A stretch of DNA of 64,000 nucleotides from JAFAMB01 sp963775805. GTDB lineage: Bacteria; Verrucomicrobiota; Verrucomicrobiia; Chthoniobacterales; JAFAMB01. The translations under genes were made by a program, and so were the position numbers. A model generated the notes under the pieces. It did not search any database. It saw only the letters and a program-made list of their open reading frames with translations, and had not been told where the DNA came from. The stretch lies in NCBI GenBank assembly GCA_963775805.1, contig CAVZKG010000004.1, positions 496,001 to 560,000 on the forward strand. Direction: 5' to 3'. Positions 34,625 to 42,972 of this stretch are shown in pieces (within the stretch, counting starts at the first letter, position 1; every line of letters starts with the position of its first letter).

Positions 34625-35425
34625 ATGAACTTGTCCGATCGAGTTTGGGTTGAGTTTGCGTTGATTTCCTTCGTAATCGGTTTCGGCTACTCGGTCTATT
34701 CCCTGGTTACCGACAAGTTCCTTACGCCACGGGTGACCTTTTGGGCTATTTGTGCCGGATTTATTTTCACGGACATTTTTCTATTTCAGAGGGGGCATGC
34801 GGTTGGCCGCTGTCCGATAACAAATCCATTCGAAGTATTGGTTTTTATGACTTGGTCGATGGTCCTCATTTACCTGGTTATCGGATCCAGTTATCGGCTC
34901 TCCCTGATGGGCGCGTTCACAGCTCCTGTGGCGTCGATTCTCCTGTTTATCGCCCTGGTGCTTGCACCGGGCGAACCGGTCGCCAGAAAAATCGCGGTCA
35001 ATCCATGGCTTGAAGCGCACACCTCATTTTCGATGGTAGCCTGTGGTGCGTTTGCCCTGGCTTGCATAGCTGGGGTCATGTTTCTGGTTCAGGAACGGCA
35101 ACTGAAAACACGGCACCCCAGTTCGATCTTTTACCGGCTTCCGCCGATTACAGAGTTGTCGATTGCGAACTCCCGGCTGTTGTGGCTCGGTTTCATCCTT
35201 TTCACTGTCGGGATCGGGACCGGTTTCCTGATCGGTGACCGCATTAATTGGGTGCAAGCGGTATGGTCAATTCTGGTCTGGGGCGTTTACGGGGGAATCA
35301 TTGCTGCCCGGATACGCCACATGGTCGCTGCAAAGTGGGTTGCAGCCCTGTCAATCATCGCATTTAGCTTGTTGCTAAGTACGTTCTGGGGGATCCGATT
35401 CATTTCGGATCGTCCTTCCCTCTAA
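34625..35425 (+). CDS. ccsA: CcsA/HemX-type cytochrome c assembly protein
   Basis: Polytopic membrane protein of 266 residues from the CcmC/CcsA haem-handling family, with about eight membrane segments. The tryptophan-rich signature is reduced; INWVQAVWSILVWGVYGGII covers that region, and RGHAVGRCPITNPFEVLVF and NPWLEAHTSFSMVACGAFAL hold conserved family positions. It is the first gene of a haem operon and its stop overlaps the hemA start (TAATG). In such operons it is also annotated HemX. The repeat array runs right up to its start codon and no ribosome-binding site is visible. Confidence 0.85.
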   Translation: MNLSDRVWVEFALISFVIGFGYSVYSLVTDKFLTPRVTFWAICAGFIFTDIFLFQRGHAVGRCPITNPFEVLVFMTWSMVLIYLVIGSSYRLSLMGAFTAPVASILLFIALVLAPGEPVARKIAVNPWLEAHTSFSMVACGAFALACIAGVMFLVQERQLKTRHPSSIFYRLPPITELSIANSRLLWLGFILFTVGIGTGFLIGDRINWVQAVWSILVWGVYGGIIAARIRHMVAAKWVAALSIIAFSLLLSTFWGIRFISDRPSL

Positions 35426-36504
35426 TGAATATCTTCTGTTTCGGCATCAGTCATCAGACGGCAAATGTCGACGTGCGGGAGCGATTTGTTATTCCTGATT
35501 CTGCTTTGCCCGATTCCCTGGTGCGTCTCGCTCGGATCCCAAATGTTCAGGAAGGGGTTCTCCTTTCCACCTGCAATCGGACAGAGTTTTATATTGTAAC
35601 GCCCGATTCGCAGCTCGCGGTGGAACCAATTTTTCACGATTTCTATGGTTCTGTCGGAGTGACAGAAATCGAACATATTTTTCGATTACCGGCCCTTTCC
35701 TCGGTTCGCCACCTGTTCAGAGTGGCTGCCGGTCTCGAGTCGATGGTGCTCGGTGAAACAGAGATTTTTGGCCAGGTGAAGCGGGCTTATGAAGCGGCGG
35801 CCCGATCCGGAACGACCGGAAAAATCCTGAACCGGTTATTTCAAAAGGCATTCCACGTTGGGAAGCATATTCGCTCGACGACGGCTATTTCCCGCGGAAG
35901 CATCTCGGTCGGATCGGTCGCAGTCGACCTGGCTCAGCAAATCTTCGGGGATTTGACCGGACGCAAGATCATGATTCTCGGCGCCGGAGAGACGAGCGAA
36001 AAGACCGCATGGAGCTTTCAATCTCGCGGAGCGAAACAATTGTTCGTATCGAACCGCTCGTTTGAGAAGGCTTCAGCTTTGGCGAAGGCCATCGGTGGGC
36101 GAGCGATCGGATTTGCCGATTGGGAACAGGAATTCCGAGATCTGGATATCCTCGTCAGTTCAACGGCCGCACCGCATGCGATTGTCACACGAGCGAAACT
36201 GGAACCGGTATTGAGAACGCGCCGCGATCGGCCCCTGTTCATCATTGATCTTGCCATTCCACGCGACGTTGATCCAGCGGTCCACGAGATGGATGGTGTT
36301 TATGTCTATGATCTGGATTCGCTCCAGGCGATTGCCGGACGAACGCTCGAGGCCCGAAAGCGCGAGGCCGATGCTTGTGATGGCTTGATCGAAAAACATG
36401 TGAACGATTTCGAATCCTGGTTGAAGCAGATCGCGGGAGGGAGGACCGCACACAGCTCGCGCGAATCGCTCACAGATCGAGGCGACGAGCTCATTGCGGG
36501 TTAG
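35425..36504 (+). CDS. hemA: Glutamyl-tRNA reductase
   Basis: First committed step of C5 tetrapyrrole synthesis: reduces glutamyl-tRNA to glutamate-1-semialdehyde. The 359-residue product has GISHQTANVDVRERF, the catalytic Cys50 in LLSTCNRTEFY, GLESMVLGETEIFGQVKRAY, the NADPH motif ILGAGETSEKTAW and LIVSSTAAP-like DILVSSTAAPH. At 359 residues it is shorter than the ~420 of E. coli: the C-terminal dimerisation domain is reduced. Its ATG overlaps the ccsA stop; hemC begins 17 bases after its end. Confidence 0.95.
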   Translation: MNIFCFGISHQTANVDVRERFVIPDSALPDSLVRLARIPNVQEGVLLSTCNRTEFYIVTPDSQLAVEPIFHDFYGSVGVTEIEHIFRLPALSSVRHLFRVAAGLESMVLGETEIFGQVKRAYEAAARSGTTGKILNRLFQKAFHVGKHIRSTTAISRGSISVGSVAVDLAQQIFGDLTGRKIMILGAGETSEKTAWSFQSRGAKQLFVSNRSFEKASALAKAIGGRAIGFADWEQEFRDLDILVSSTAAPHAIVTRAKLEPVLRTRRDRPLFIIDLAIPRDVDPAVHEMDGVYVYDLDSLQAIAGRTLEARKREADACDGLIEKHVNDFESWLKQIAGGRTAHSSRESLTDRGDELIAG

Positions 36505-36521
36505 AACCTGATGCGTAACAC

Positions 36522-37457
36522 GTGAAAACGATCGTTCTGGGCACTCGCACAAGCCAATTGGCGCTCGCACAGGCGGACATCGTGAAAGAGGTATTTCGAT
36601 CCTCTTTGCCGGCAGAACTCGAAGTCAGGATTAAGGGAATACGAACCAGAGGCGATCAACGGCTCGATCTTAATATCAGCAACGCAGGGTCGAAACTCGG
36701 TAAGGGGTTGTTCACGAAGGAACTTGAAGAGGCACTCATCAGCCGGGAAATCGATGTCGCCGTCCATTCGCTTAAGGATCTGCCGACCGAACTGCCTCCA
36801 GAACTTGAGTTGGCCGCAGTCCTGCCTCGTCACGACTCGGTCGATCTGTTGATCTCCAAGTCAGCAACTTCCCTCAGCGAAATTCCTCGGGGTGGGTGCG
36901 TCGCGACCGGCAGTCCCCGCAGGGCCACGCAGATCCGGCGGTTTCGTCCTGACTTAGAGATTGTGGACATCCGTGGGAACGTGCCGACCCGTGTCAGGAA
37001 ACTGCTGAATGAAGATGCATGGAATTCGCTCGTTCTGGCGAAAGCCGGCCTCGAGCGATTGGGCTATAGAATGGCACACAACCGGTTGCAATTTGAGGCG
37101 CGGGAGCTCTTCGTAAGTGAACTTTCAGAGATTTTGCCGGCTCCAGGTCAGGGTGCGATCGCCTTGGAAACAAGGGCGGTCGATCGCGTCCTAAAAGACC
37201 TTCTGATGAAGGTCAATGACGCGGCAACCTCTTATTGTACCAGCGTCGAGCGCGAGTTCTTGCGATTGTTGGGCGGGGGCTGCAATCTGCCGGTGGGCGT
37301 TCGCGCTTCGTTAAAAGGAGGCGAACTGCATTGCGAAGCGATTGTTTTCGATGAAGAGGGAAGGTCGTTTTCTGGAACTCTTTTGCAGAAAATGGATCAA
37401 CCAACAGCGACGGTAGCATTGGCCCTTTTTAAAAAGATCTATGAAGAAAGTAAGTAG
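36522..37457 (+). CDS. hemC: Hydroxymethylbilane synthase (porphobilinogen deaminase)
   Basis: Polymerises four porphobilinogens into hydroxymethylbilane. GTG start, 311 residues. Motifs: LGTRTSQLALAQA, DVAVHSLKDLPTELP, CVATGSPRRATQIRRFRPDL, VDIRGNVPTRVRKL, and the cysteine carrying the dipyrromethane cofactor in LGGGCNLPVG (C254). The stop codon lies 17 bases inside the next gene, indicating translational coupling. All active-site residues I can check are present. Confidence 0.96.
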   Translation: MKTIVLGTRTSQLALAQADIVKEVFRSSLPAELEVRIKGIRTRGDQRLDLNISNAGSKLGKGLFTKELEEALISREIDVAVHSLKDLPTELPPELELAAVLPRHDSVDLLISKSATSLSEIPRGGCVATGSPRRATQIRRFRPDLEIVDIRGNVPTRVRKLLNEDAWNSLVLAKAGLERLGYRMAHNRLQFEARELFVSELSEILPAPGQGAIALETRAVDRVLKDLLMKVNDAATSYCTSVEREFLRLLGGGCNLPVGVRASLKGGELHCEAIVFDEEGRSFSGTLLQKMDQPTATVALALFKKIYEESK

Positions 37458-38952
37458 CGGCCTTTGCATTCTGGCGGGAGCCGGCCCCGGCGATCTAGGC
37501 CTCGTCACGATACGGACCAAAGAGGCGGTCGAACAGGCCCAGGTTCTAGTGTACGATTACCTTTGCAATCCTCAGATTCTCAAATGGGCGCCCTCAGATG
37601 CCGAGGTTGTGTTTGCCGGAAAAAAAGCGGGTCAGCACACTCTGACACAGGAGGAGATCAACCAGCTTCTTATTGAGAAAACGAAAGAGGGAAAGCGCGT
37701 CGTGCGGCTCAAAGGCGGGGATCCGTTCGTTTTTGGCCGAGGAGGGGAAGAGGCGGAGGCATTGGCATCCGCGGGGCTCCGGTTCGAAATCGTGCCCGGC
37801 GTGACGTCTGCGATCGCAGTTCCGGCGTACGCGGGTATTCCGTTGACCCACCGTGATATCGCTTCTTCGTTCACCGTTTTCACCGGTCACGAAGATCCTG
37901 CTAAAGGCAAAACAGCCATTGATTACAAAGCCCTGGTCGAAGGAGAGGGGACTTTGGTGGCTTTGATGGGCATGGATCGTTTGGCATCCATCGTACAGGA
38001 GCTACTCGCGAATGGAGCCGATATTCATCTGCCGGTTGCGCTCATTCGGTGGGGAACCACTGGACGTCAGGAAACTCTTGTCGCAGAACTCGTGTCGATC
38101 GTTGCCGCGTCAGATGGCTTTCAGCCACCGGCAGTAGCGGTTTTTGGACGGGTCGTGGAATTGCGAGAGAAGCTCCGGTGGTATGAACAGCGACCACTTT
38201 TCGGAAAACGAATTGTGGTGACGCGAACTCGAAAACAGGCAAGCGCCCTCAGCGCGAAATTGCGGATTCTTGGGGCAGATGTGTATGAGCTACCGACCAT
38301 CCGAATTGAACCGCCGGAAAATCTGCTCGAATTCGGTGAGTTGGTTCGCGACGCTTTCCAGTACGATTGGGTGATTTTCACGAGCGTAAACGGTGTTGAG
38401 TCGTTTTTCAATATGTTTTACCGCCTCTACGACGACGCCAGGAACATTGGAAACGTGAAAATTGCCGCAATCGGGCCGGCAACGGCGCAACGAGTCAAAG
38501 ATTTCCATCTCGCAGTTGATATGCAGCCGGCCGAATTCGTGGCTGAAGCGATCATTAGCGAATTACAGAAGTCCGGCAGCATCGAAAACTTAAGGTTTCT
38601 TCTCGCCAGAGGACAGGGTGGTCGAGATGTTTTACCAAAACGTTTGACTGAGTTGGGCGCGATCGTGGACGAAGCAATCGCCTACCGGACCGTTCCAGAA
38701 ACAACGGACACCACGGGAAGCCAGGAACGGTTTCGGGCGGAAGGAGCTGATTTGATTACATTTACCAGCTCTTCGACGGTCGAGAATTTCATTGCATTGC
38801 AATTGCGTCTGCCCGAGAACCTTAAAAAAGCCAGTATCGGGCCCGTCACTTCCGAGACGATGCGGAAAAGCGGTCTGACCGTGGACGTCGAAGCGGCAAA
38901 ATACGATATCGATGGCTTGGTTGACGCAATCGTCAAGTTTTACACGAGGTAA
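37441..38952 (+). CDS. cobA-hemD: Fused uroporphyrinogen-III C-methyltransferase / uroporphyrinogen-III synthase
   Basis: Two-domain tetrapyrrole enzyme of 503 residues. Domain 1 (about 5-245) is the SAM-dependent methyltransferase with LAGAGPGDLGLVTIRTKEAV, RLKGGDPFVFGRGGEEAEAL and YAGIPLTHRDIASSFTVFTG; it makes precorrin-2 for siroheme and B12. Domain 2 (about 255-503) is HemD, with IVVTRTRKQASALSAKL, WVIFTSVNGVESFF and ITFTSSSTVENF; it closes the ring to uroporphyrinogen III. The fusion places the haem/siroheme branch point in one protein. It is the last gene of ccsA-hemA-hemC-cobA/hemD; hemB, hemE and hemH are not in the window. Confidence 0.95.
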   Translation: MKKVSSGLCILAGAGPGDLGLVTIRTKEAVEQAQVLVYDYLCNPQILKWAPSDAEVVFAGKKAGQHTLTQEEINQLLIEKTKEGKRVVRLKGGDPFVFGRGGEEAEALASAGLRFEIVPGVTSAIAVPAYAGIPLTHRDIASSFTVFTGHEDPAKGKTAIDYKALVEGEGTLVALMGMDRLASIVQELLANGADIHLPVALIRWGTTGRQETLVAELVSIVAASDGFQPPAVAVFGRVVELREKLRWYEQRPLFGKRIVVTRTRKQASALSAKLRILGADVYELPTIRIEPPENLLEFGELVRDAFQYDWVIFTSVNGVESFFNMFYRLYDDARNIGNVKIAAIGPATAQRVKDFHLAVDMQPAEFVAEAIISELQKSGSIENLRFLLARGQGGRDVLPKRLTELGAIVDEAIAYRTVPETTDTTGSQERFRAEGADLITFTSSSTVENFIALQLRLPENLKKASIGPVTSETMRKSGLTVDVEAAKYDIDGLVDAIVKFYTR

Positions 38953-39021
38953 CTAATTCCCACAGTCCAAGACTAGGCAAGCCGCTTTCGCCTGCGGACC
39001 GCCACGCAAACTACCAGGAGA

Positions 39022-39050
39022 CAAAAAAACTCCACCAAAGACAGTGGAGC
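39022..39050 (-). terminator. Rho-independent terminator of rpsU
   Basis: Read on the - strand: CTCCAC, 8-base loop, GTGGAG, then TTTTTTT (positions 39049 down to 39023). It starts about 25 bases after the rpsU stop codon. Confidence 0.85.
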
Positions 39051-39076
39051 TCCTTAAGTAATTTGCTTTGAAAAGG

Positions 39077-39271
39077 TTACGGATTAAACCGAAATTTCAG
39101 CTTGCCGCGCTTTGCCGCCAATTTCGCTTTCCGTCGAACCTTTTGCGAAGGTGTCTCAAAAGCACGCAGGCGACGAACTTCCTCCATGATGCCCTCGGTA
39201 TCGAGCTTGTTCTTCAACCTTTTGAGCGCTCTATCGATCGGCTCACCTTTTCTCACAATCACTTCGGGCAT
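39077..39271 (-). CDS. rpsU: 30S ribosomal protein S21
   Basis: Basic protein of 64 residues. MPEVIVRKGEPIDRALKRLK followed by the Arg/Lys-rich FETPSQKVRRKAKLAAKRG identifies S21. Length is within the 58-71 residue family range. It is convergent with cobA/hemD and followed by a textbook Rho-independent terminator. Confidence 0.96.
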   Translation of the reverse strand: MPEVIVRKGEPIDRALKRLKNKLDTEGIMEEVRRLRAFETPSQKVRRKAKLAAKRGKLKFRFNP

Positions 39272-39441
39272 AAAAATCCTATTATTCGAGATAGCTTTCT
39301 ATTGAGCCGTACATAGTAACCGGGCTTTTTCGGAGCGTCAATCGATCTAGGCCGAAAATCTTGCAGGGTTTAAGGCCGTGAGATTTTCGGGCTTGAGCTT
39401 GCCTTCTCCAGGTTACCGGCATCAATATTTCCGCCAATACC

Positions 39442-40074
39442 ATGAATAAAGCCTTCGTGTTTGGTCTCGGATGCCTTGGGATTATTATCGTGGCCGTCGT
39501 TTTATTTGGCCTGGCTATCGCAGGCGGGTACAACGGTTTGGTTGGTTCGTCGACGAACGTCGATACGGCTTGGGCAAACGTCCAGACTCAATACCAGCGC
39601 CGGGCGGATCTTATCCCAAACCTTGTGCAAACAGTGCAGGGCGCTGCAAATTTCGAGAAGAGCACGCTCACGGATGTTATCAACGCGCGTGCAAACGCTA
39701 CGAAAGTCACGATCAACGCTGCGACAGCGCCGACCGAGGAGCAACTCAAACAGTTTGAACAGGCGCAAACCGCGCTGAGCAGTTCGCTTGGGCGCCTTCT
39801 GGCAGTGAGCGAGAATTACCCCGAACTCAAGGCAAATAATAACTTCCGCGACCTTCAGGCACAGATCGAAGGGACAGAAAATCGGATTGCAGTGGCGCGC
39901 CGCGATTTCAACAACGTCGCACAATCGTACAATCAGCAAGTGCGCTCTTTCCCGACGATCATCTACGCAGGGTGGTTTGGATTCCAGCCGAAGGCTTATT
40001 TCCAAAGCTCACAGGGAGCTGAAGCGGCCCCGAGCGTTAATTTCTCGTTCACTCCAAGTCCCACTCCGAAGTGA
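39442..40074 (+). CDS. lemA: LemA-family protein
   Basis: Membrane-anchored helical-bundle protein of 210 residues. The N-terminal helix (about 3-28, Gly/Val/Ile-rich) is followed by the LemA signature YNGLVGSSTNVDTAWANVQT and QYQRRADLIPNLVQTVQG, then ARRDFNNVAQSYNQQVRSFP and GWFGFQPKAYFQSSQGAE. Function is not established. Genes for two TPM-domain proteins follow directly, a very common LemA-TPM association in bacteria, probably acting together at the envelope. Confidence 0.93.
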   Translation: MNKAFVFGLGCLGIIIVAVVLFGLAIAGGYNGLVGSSTNVDTAWANVQTQYQRRADLIPNLVQTVQGAANFEKSTLTDVINARANATKVTINAATAPTEEQLKQFEQAQTALSSSLGRLLAVSENYPELKANNNFRDLQAQIEGTENRIAVARRDFNNVAQSYNQQVRSFPTIIYAGWFGFQPKAYFQSSQGAEAAPSVNFSFTPSPTPK

Positions 40075-40179
40075 TTGTGCACCTGTGCGAACGGCCTTAA
40101 CCTCGGTTGGTCCATTGCCCGTGAGCGGTTTGTGGCAACCGGCAATATCGAAGTGTAAGTTGGATCGGTTTTTTCGGAG

Positions 40180-40986
40180 ATGAAACGCTGGATCGCCAAA
40201 CTTGTCGTATTTTTTGCTCTCGTCGCCGCCTCAGGGCTGCTTGTCACGCCCGCGTTCGCTTCAGATATTCCGCCGAAGCCGGATCATTATTTCAATGATT
40301 ACGCCTCTCTGGTGAGTCCGCAGACAGCGCAGCAGCTCGACCAGGAACTACAAAATTTGGAGCGTGAGACCTCAAACCAAATTCTGGTTGTCATCTATCG
40401 ATCTCTTCCGGCAGGGGCAGCAGTTGAGGATTTCGCTCAGACAGCATTCCGAGCTTGGAAACCAGGTCAGCAAGGGAAAAACAACGGTGCAATCCTGTTT
40501 CTCTTCGTCAACGATCGAAAAGCTTGGATCCAGACCGGTTACGGATTGGAAGGTTCTCTTCCTGACGCGATTTGCCGGAGAATAGTGGGCGATGAACTGG
40601 CGCCACGGTTCCAGGCGGGTGACTTTAACGGCGGTTTGACGGCGGCGGTCAACGCCATGATTGCTGCCACGAAAGGTGAATACAAAGGGACTGGTAAAAC
40701 GGTTGCCGAAACCCACCGGCAGCAGTCGCTCACGTTCAATGGAGTGATCAACATCCTCTTCTTCTTGATTGTGTTCGGACTCTTCGCATTCATATTTTTC
40801 CGAAACCTTCGCCGAGGAACGCTCTACAGCGGTGGTGGTTCAGGGAGGTCTGGCGGGATTTGGTTCATTGGCGGTGGCGGCGGTGGGGGTGGTGGAGGAG
40901 GATTTTCTGGAGGTGGTGACGGCGGCGGAGGTTTCTCGGGAGGCGGCGGCGATAGCGGCGGCGGCGGGGCTGGTGGCAGCTGGTGA
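40180..40986 (+). CDS. TPM-domain membrane protein with Gly-rich tail (YgcG family)
   Basis: The 268-residue protein has a signal peptide (about 1-28), a TPM domain (about 33-175, with PDHYFNDYASLVSPQTAQQL and KAWIQTGYGLEGSLPDAICR), a membrane helix near 188-207 (VINILFFLIVFGLFAFIFF), then a Gly/Ser-rich tail with runs of GGGGG to residue 268. This is the YgcG arrangement. It lies 105 bases after lemA and just before a second TPM gene. Confidence 0.92.
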   Translation: MKRWIAKLVVFFALVAASGLLVTPAFASDIPPKPDHYFNDYASLVSPQTAQQLDQELQNLERETSNQILVVIYRSLPAGAAVEDFAQTAFRAWKPGQQGKNNGAILFLFVNDRKAWIQTGYGLEGSLPDAICRRIVGDELAPRFQAGDFNGGLTAAVNAMIAATKGEYKGTGKTVAETHRQQSLTFNGVINILFFLIVFGLFAFIFFRNLRRGTLYSGGGSGRSGGIWFIGGGGGGGGGGGFSGGGDGGGGFSGGGGDSGGGGAGGSW

Positions 40987-41005
40987 CCGCCATCTTCGAT
41001 CTAGT

Positions 41006-41440
41006 ATGAAACCGCTTCATTTTATCCAGGCTGTCGATCGCAATCGGATTGTGGCGGCGATTGCGAATGCAGAAACAAAAACCAGTGGACGAGTTCGCGT
41101 TTATATCAGCCATCACAAAACGAGTGATGCGCTAAAAAGCGCTGGTAACAGTTTCGGGAAATTGAAGCTGGCTAACACACCGTCTCGGAACGCAGTCCTG
41201 ATTTATGTCGCTCCCGTTTCGCATAAGTTCGCGGTCATCGGCGATGTTGGGGTCCACGCGAAATGCGGAGAAGAGTTCTGGCGAGGCGTTGTTGAAGCCA
41301 TGGAAACCAGCCTGAAGCGGGGAGAGTTCACCGAAGCTTTGGTTCATGGCGTCGAAAAAGTCGGATCCGTTCTTGCCGCTCATTTTCCTCCAAACTCGGA
41401 CCGCAAGGGCGACTTGTCAGATGCAGTGGTCGAAGAGTAA
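41006..41440 (+). CDS. Soluble TPM-domain protein
   Basis: A 144-residue protein starting at the ATG at 41006 (MKPLHFIQAVDRNRIVAAIA). Longer in-frame extensions upstream only read the glycine-rich tail of the previous gene in another frame. It has a short TPM domain: ETKTSGRVRVYISHHKTSD, NAVLIYVAPVSHKFAVIGD and EEFWRGVVEAMETSLKRGEF. There is no signal peptide or membrane segment, so the product is cytoplasmic or held by its partners. It completes the lemA-TPM-TPM unit, with only 19 bases separating it from the previous gene. Confidence 0.88.
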   Translation: MKPLHFIQAVDRNRIVAAIANAETKTSGRVRVYISHHKTSDALKSAGNSFGKLKLANTPSRNAVLIYVAPVSHKFAVIGDVGVHAKCGEEFWRGVVEAMETSLKRGEFTEALVHGVEKVGSVLAAHFPPNSDRKGDLSDAVVEE

Positions 41441-41497
41441 TCGCTGGCGAGACGGCAAGCGGAGACAGGCTGAAAGCCAATCTTACGTTGCGCTTAC

Positions 41498-41524
41498 CGT
41501 AGGATAGGCGTCTCTCGCCTGTCC
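41498..41524. repeat. Single TAGGATAGGCGTCTC-family repeat
   Basis: GTAGGATAGGCGTCTCTCGC followed by CTGTCC lies in the gap before the mutase genes. It is the same word family as 8967-9097 and, inverted, 57844-57862. Confidence 0.5.
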
Positions 41525-41683
41525 AGTTTGGAACTTCAAGTACTCCAACGCGCTTTCACGATTCGATGGCGTTTCACCTTTCTCCTGAACGCCCAGTTCC
41601 GAACGAACGCCAAACGGTGAGCGGTGAACGCCGAATGTTTGAAGAATCCCCCCAAGCCAAGTAAGCTCTTCTACTCCCCACGC

Positions 41684-42838
41684 ATGCCTCCCGTTCGCAT
41701 TCTGACAGCCGTACCAATTTGTGATGGTCATGATAGCGCGATCAACACGATCAATCTCGAGTTGGTCCGCAACGGGGTCGAAGTGGTCTATCTTGGATAT
41801 AATCGATCGTCGAAATCGATTGCTCAGACTGCGATTCAGGAGGATGTCGCCGCCATTGGGATCTCGACCTATAACGGGGGACACATCGAGTTTTTTGAAG
41901 AGGTGATTCAGCAGCTGCGTGAGTACCAGGTATCGCCAGAAATAAAGCTTTTCGGCGGGGGCGGTGGGACAATTACAAAGGAAGATGCCGAGATCATGTA
42001 TCGATACGGCGTGGACCGAATCTTTTTCGCCGGCACGCCGCTCGCGGAAATGGTGGCTTATGTCAAAGCCTTGTGCGGCAACCTGTTTCCGGAGCCGTAC
42101 GACACTTCGTGGTCGGGTACAGACCGGTTTCTGTCCCGGCAACTGACTCTCGCGGAAGGAAATCTTCTCAACCCGCAAAACAGATTCGCAGGAGGAGAAG
42201 CTTCCGCAAAAAAGGAATCCATGACCAGAGTGATCGGATTCACCGGTCCGGGAGGAGCCGGCAAGACCACGCTGATTGACGAGCTTGTCTTGCGTTTTTT
42301 ACGATTACGCCCCCCGGCGCGGCGCATTGCGGTTCTTTCCCACGATCCCAGCGCCGTCGGATTCGGCGCTCTTCTCGGTGATCGGGCAACGATGGTTTAC
42401 TCGCAGGACGAACGGGTCTTCATTCGAAGTCTAGCCACGCGCGGGCAATCGGGCGGCTTGAGTCCGGCAACCGACTCCTGTCTGAAGCTGATCGTCGAAA
42501 GCGGATTATTCGAGATTGTCCTCGTCGAGACAGTCGGCACCGGCCAAGAAGCGATCCCTTTCGGAATCGAGTCGCCGTTGGTTGATCATGTCGTCCTGGT
42601 CATGCCGCCGGATTACGGTAGTCGACTACAGTTACAGAAGATCGCCATGATCGACGCCGCGGACGCGATCGTCGTGAACAAATCAGATCTTCACGGCTCC
42701 CGGACAGCCGCTGCCGAGATCGAATCCCGGATCCGCTCCAATTCTGATCGAGGAGCGCAGACTTTGATTCGTGCGCAGGCCAATCGTCACGCGGATCCGG
42801 GCGTCGACCAGCTTTTTAAAATCCTGCTTGATCGTTGA
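41684..42838 (+). CDS. B12-binding + G-protein chaperone subunit of a split IcmF-like acyl-CoA mutase
   Basis: From the ATG at 41684 (MPPVRILTAVPICDGHD) this is 384 residues; a GTG at 41624 would add 20. Domain 1 (about 1-130) is a cobalamin-binding domain: DGHD is the lower-ligand motif with the His that coordinates cobalt, followed by LFGGGGGTITKEDAE. Domain 2 (about 180-384) is a MeaB/MeaI-type GTPase: P-loop GFTGPGGAGKTT, VLSHDPSAVGFGALLGDRAT, ETVGTGQEA and NKSD. The pair of domains is the N-terminal half of IcmF (isobutyryl-CoA mutase fused), and the next gene supplies the rest. It would load and protect adenosylcobalamin. Confidence 0.87.
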   Translation: MPPVRILTAVPICDGHDSAINTINLELVRNGVEVVYLGYNRSSKSIAQTAIQEDVAAIGISTYNGGHIEFFEEVIQQLREYQVSPEIKLFGGGGGTITKEDAEIMYRYGVDRIFFAGTPLAEMVAYVKALCGNLFPEPYDTSWSGTDRFLSRQLTLAEGNLLNPQNRFAGGEASAKKESMTRVIGFTGPGGAGKTTLIDELVLRFLRLRPPARRIAVLSHDPSAVGFGALLGDRATMVYSQDERVFIRSLATRGQSGGLSPATDSCLKLIVESGLFEIVLVETVGTGQEAIPFGIESPLVDHVVLVMPPDYGSRLQLQKIAMIDAADAIVVNKSDLHGSRTAAAEIESRIRSNSDRGAQTLIRAQANRHADPGVDQLFKILLDR

Positions 42839-42972
42839 ATTATCCAAAAACGCAGGAACGTCGCCAGGTAAAGGAGCATACGCATCCTGTGTGTGTGCTA
42901 TTTGTGTCAAGCAGCCTGAGATGTGAGGCGACCGAACAGGCGAGAGATGTGTATGCTACCTTACTCCTCACA

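Noticed and set aside
40769..41005. N-terminal extension of the second TPM protein
   Set aside because: It is an out-of-frame reading of the glycine-rich end of the preceding gene.
41441..41683. A cobalamin riboswitch before the B12-dependent mutase
   Set aside because: No B12-box-like sequence found; the gap contains a TAGGCGTCTC-type repeat and little else.
42835..42972. Upstream TTG start of the mutase gene overlapping the previous stop
   Set aside because: It would give perfect coupling, but the extra 46 residues show no IcmF-like sequence; I keep ATG 42973 and note the alternative.
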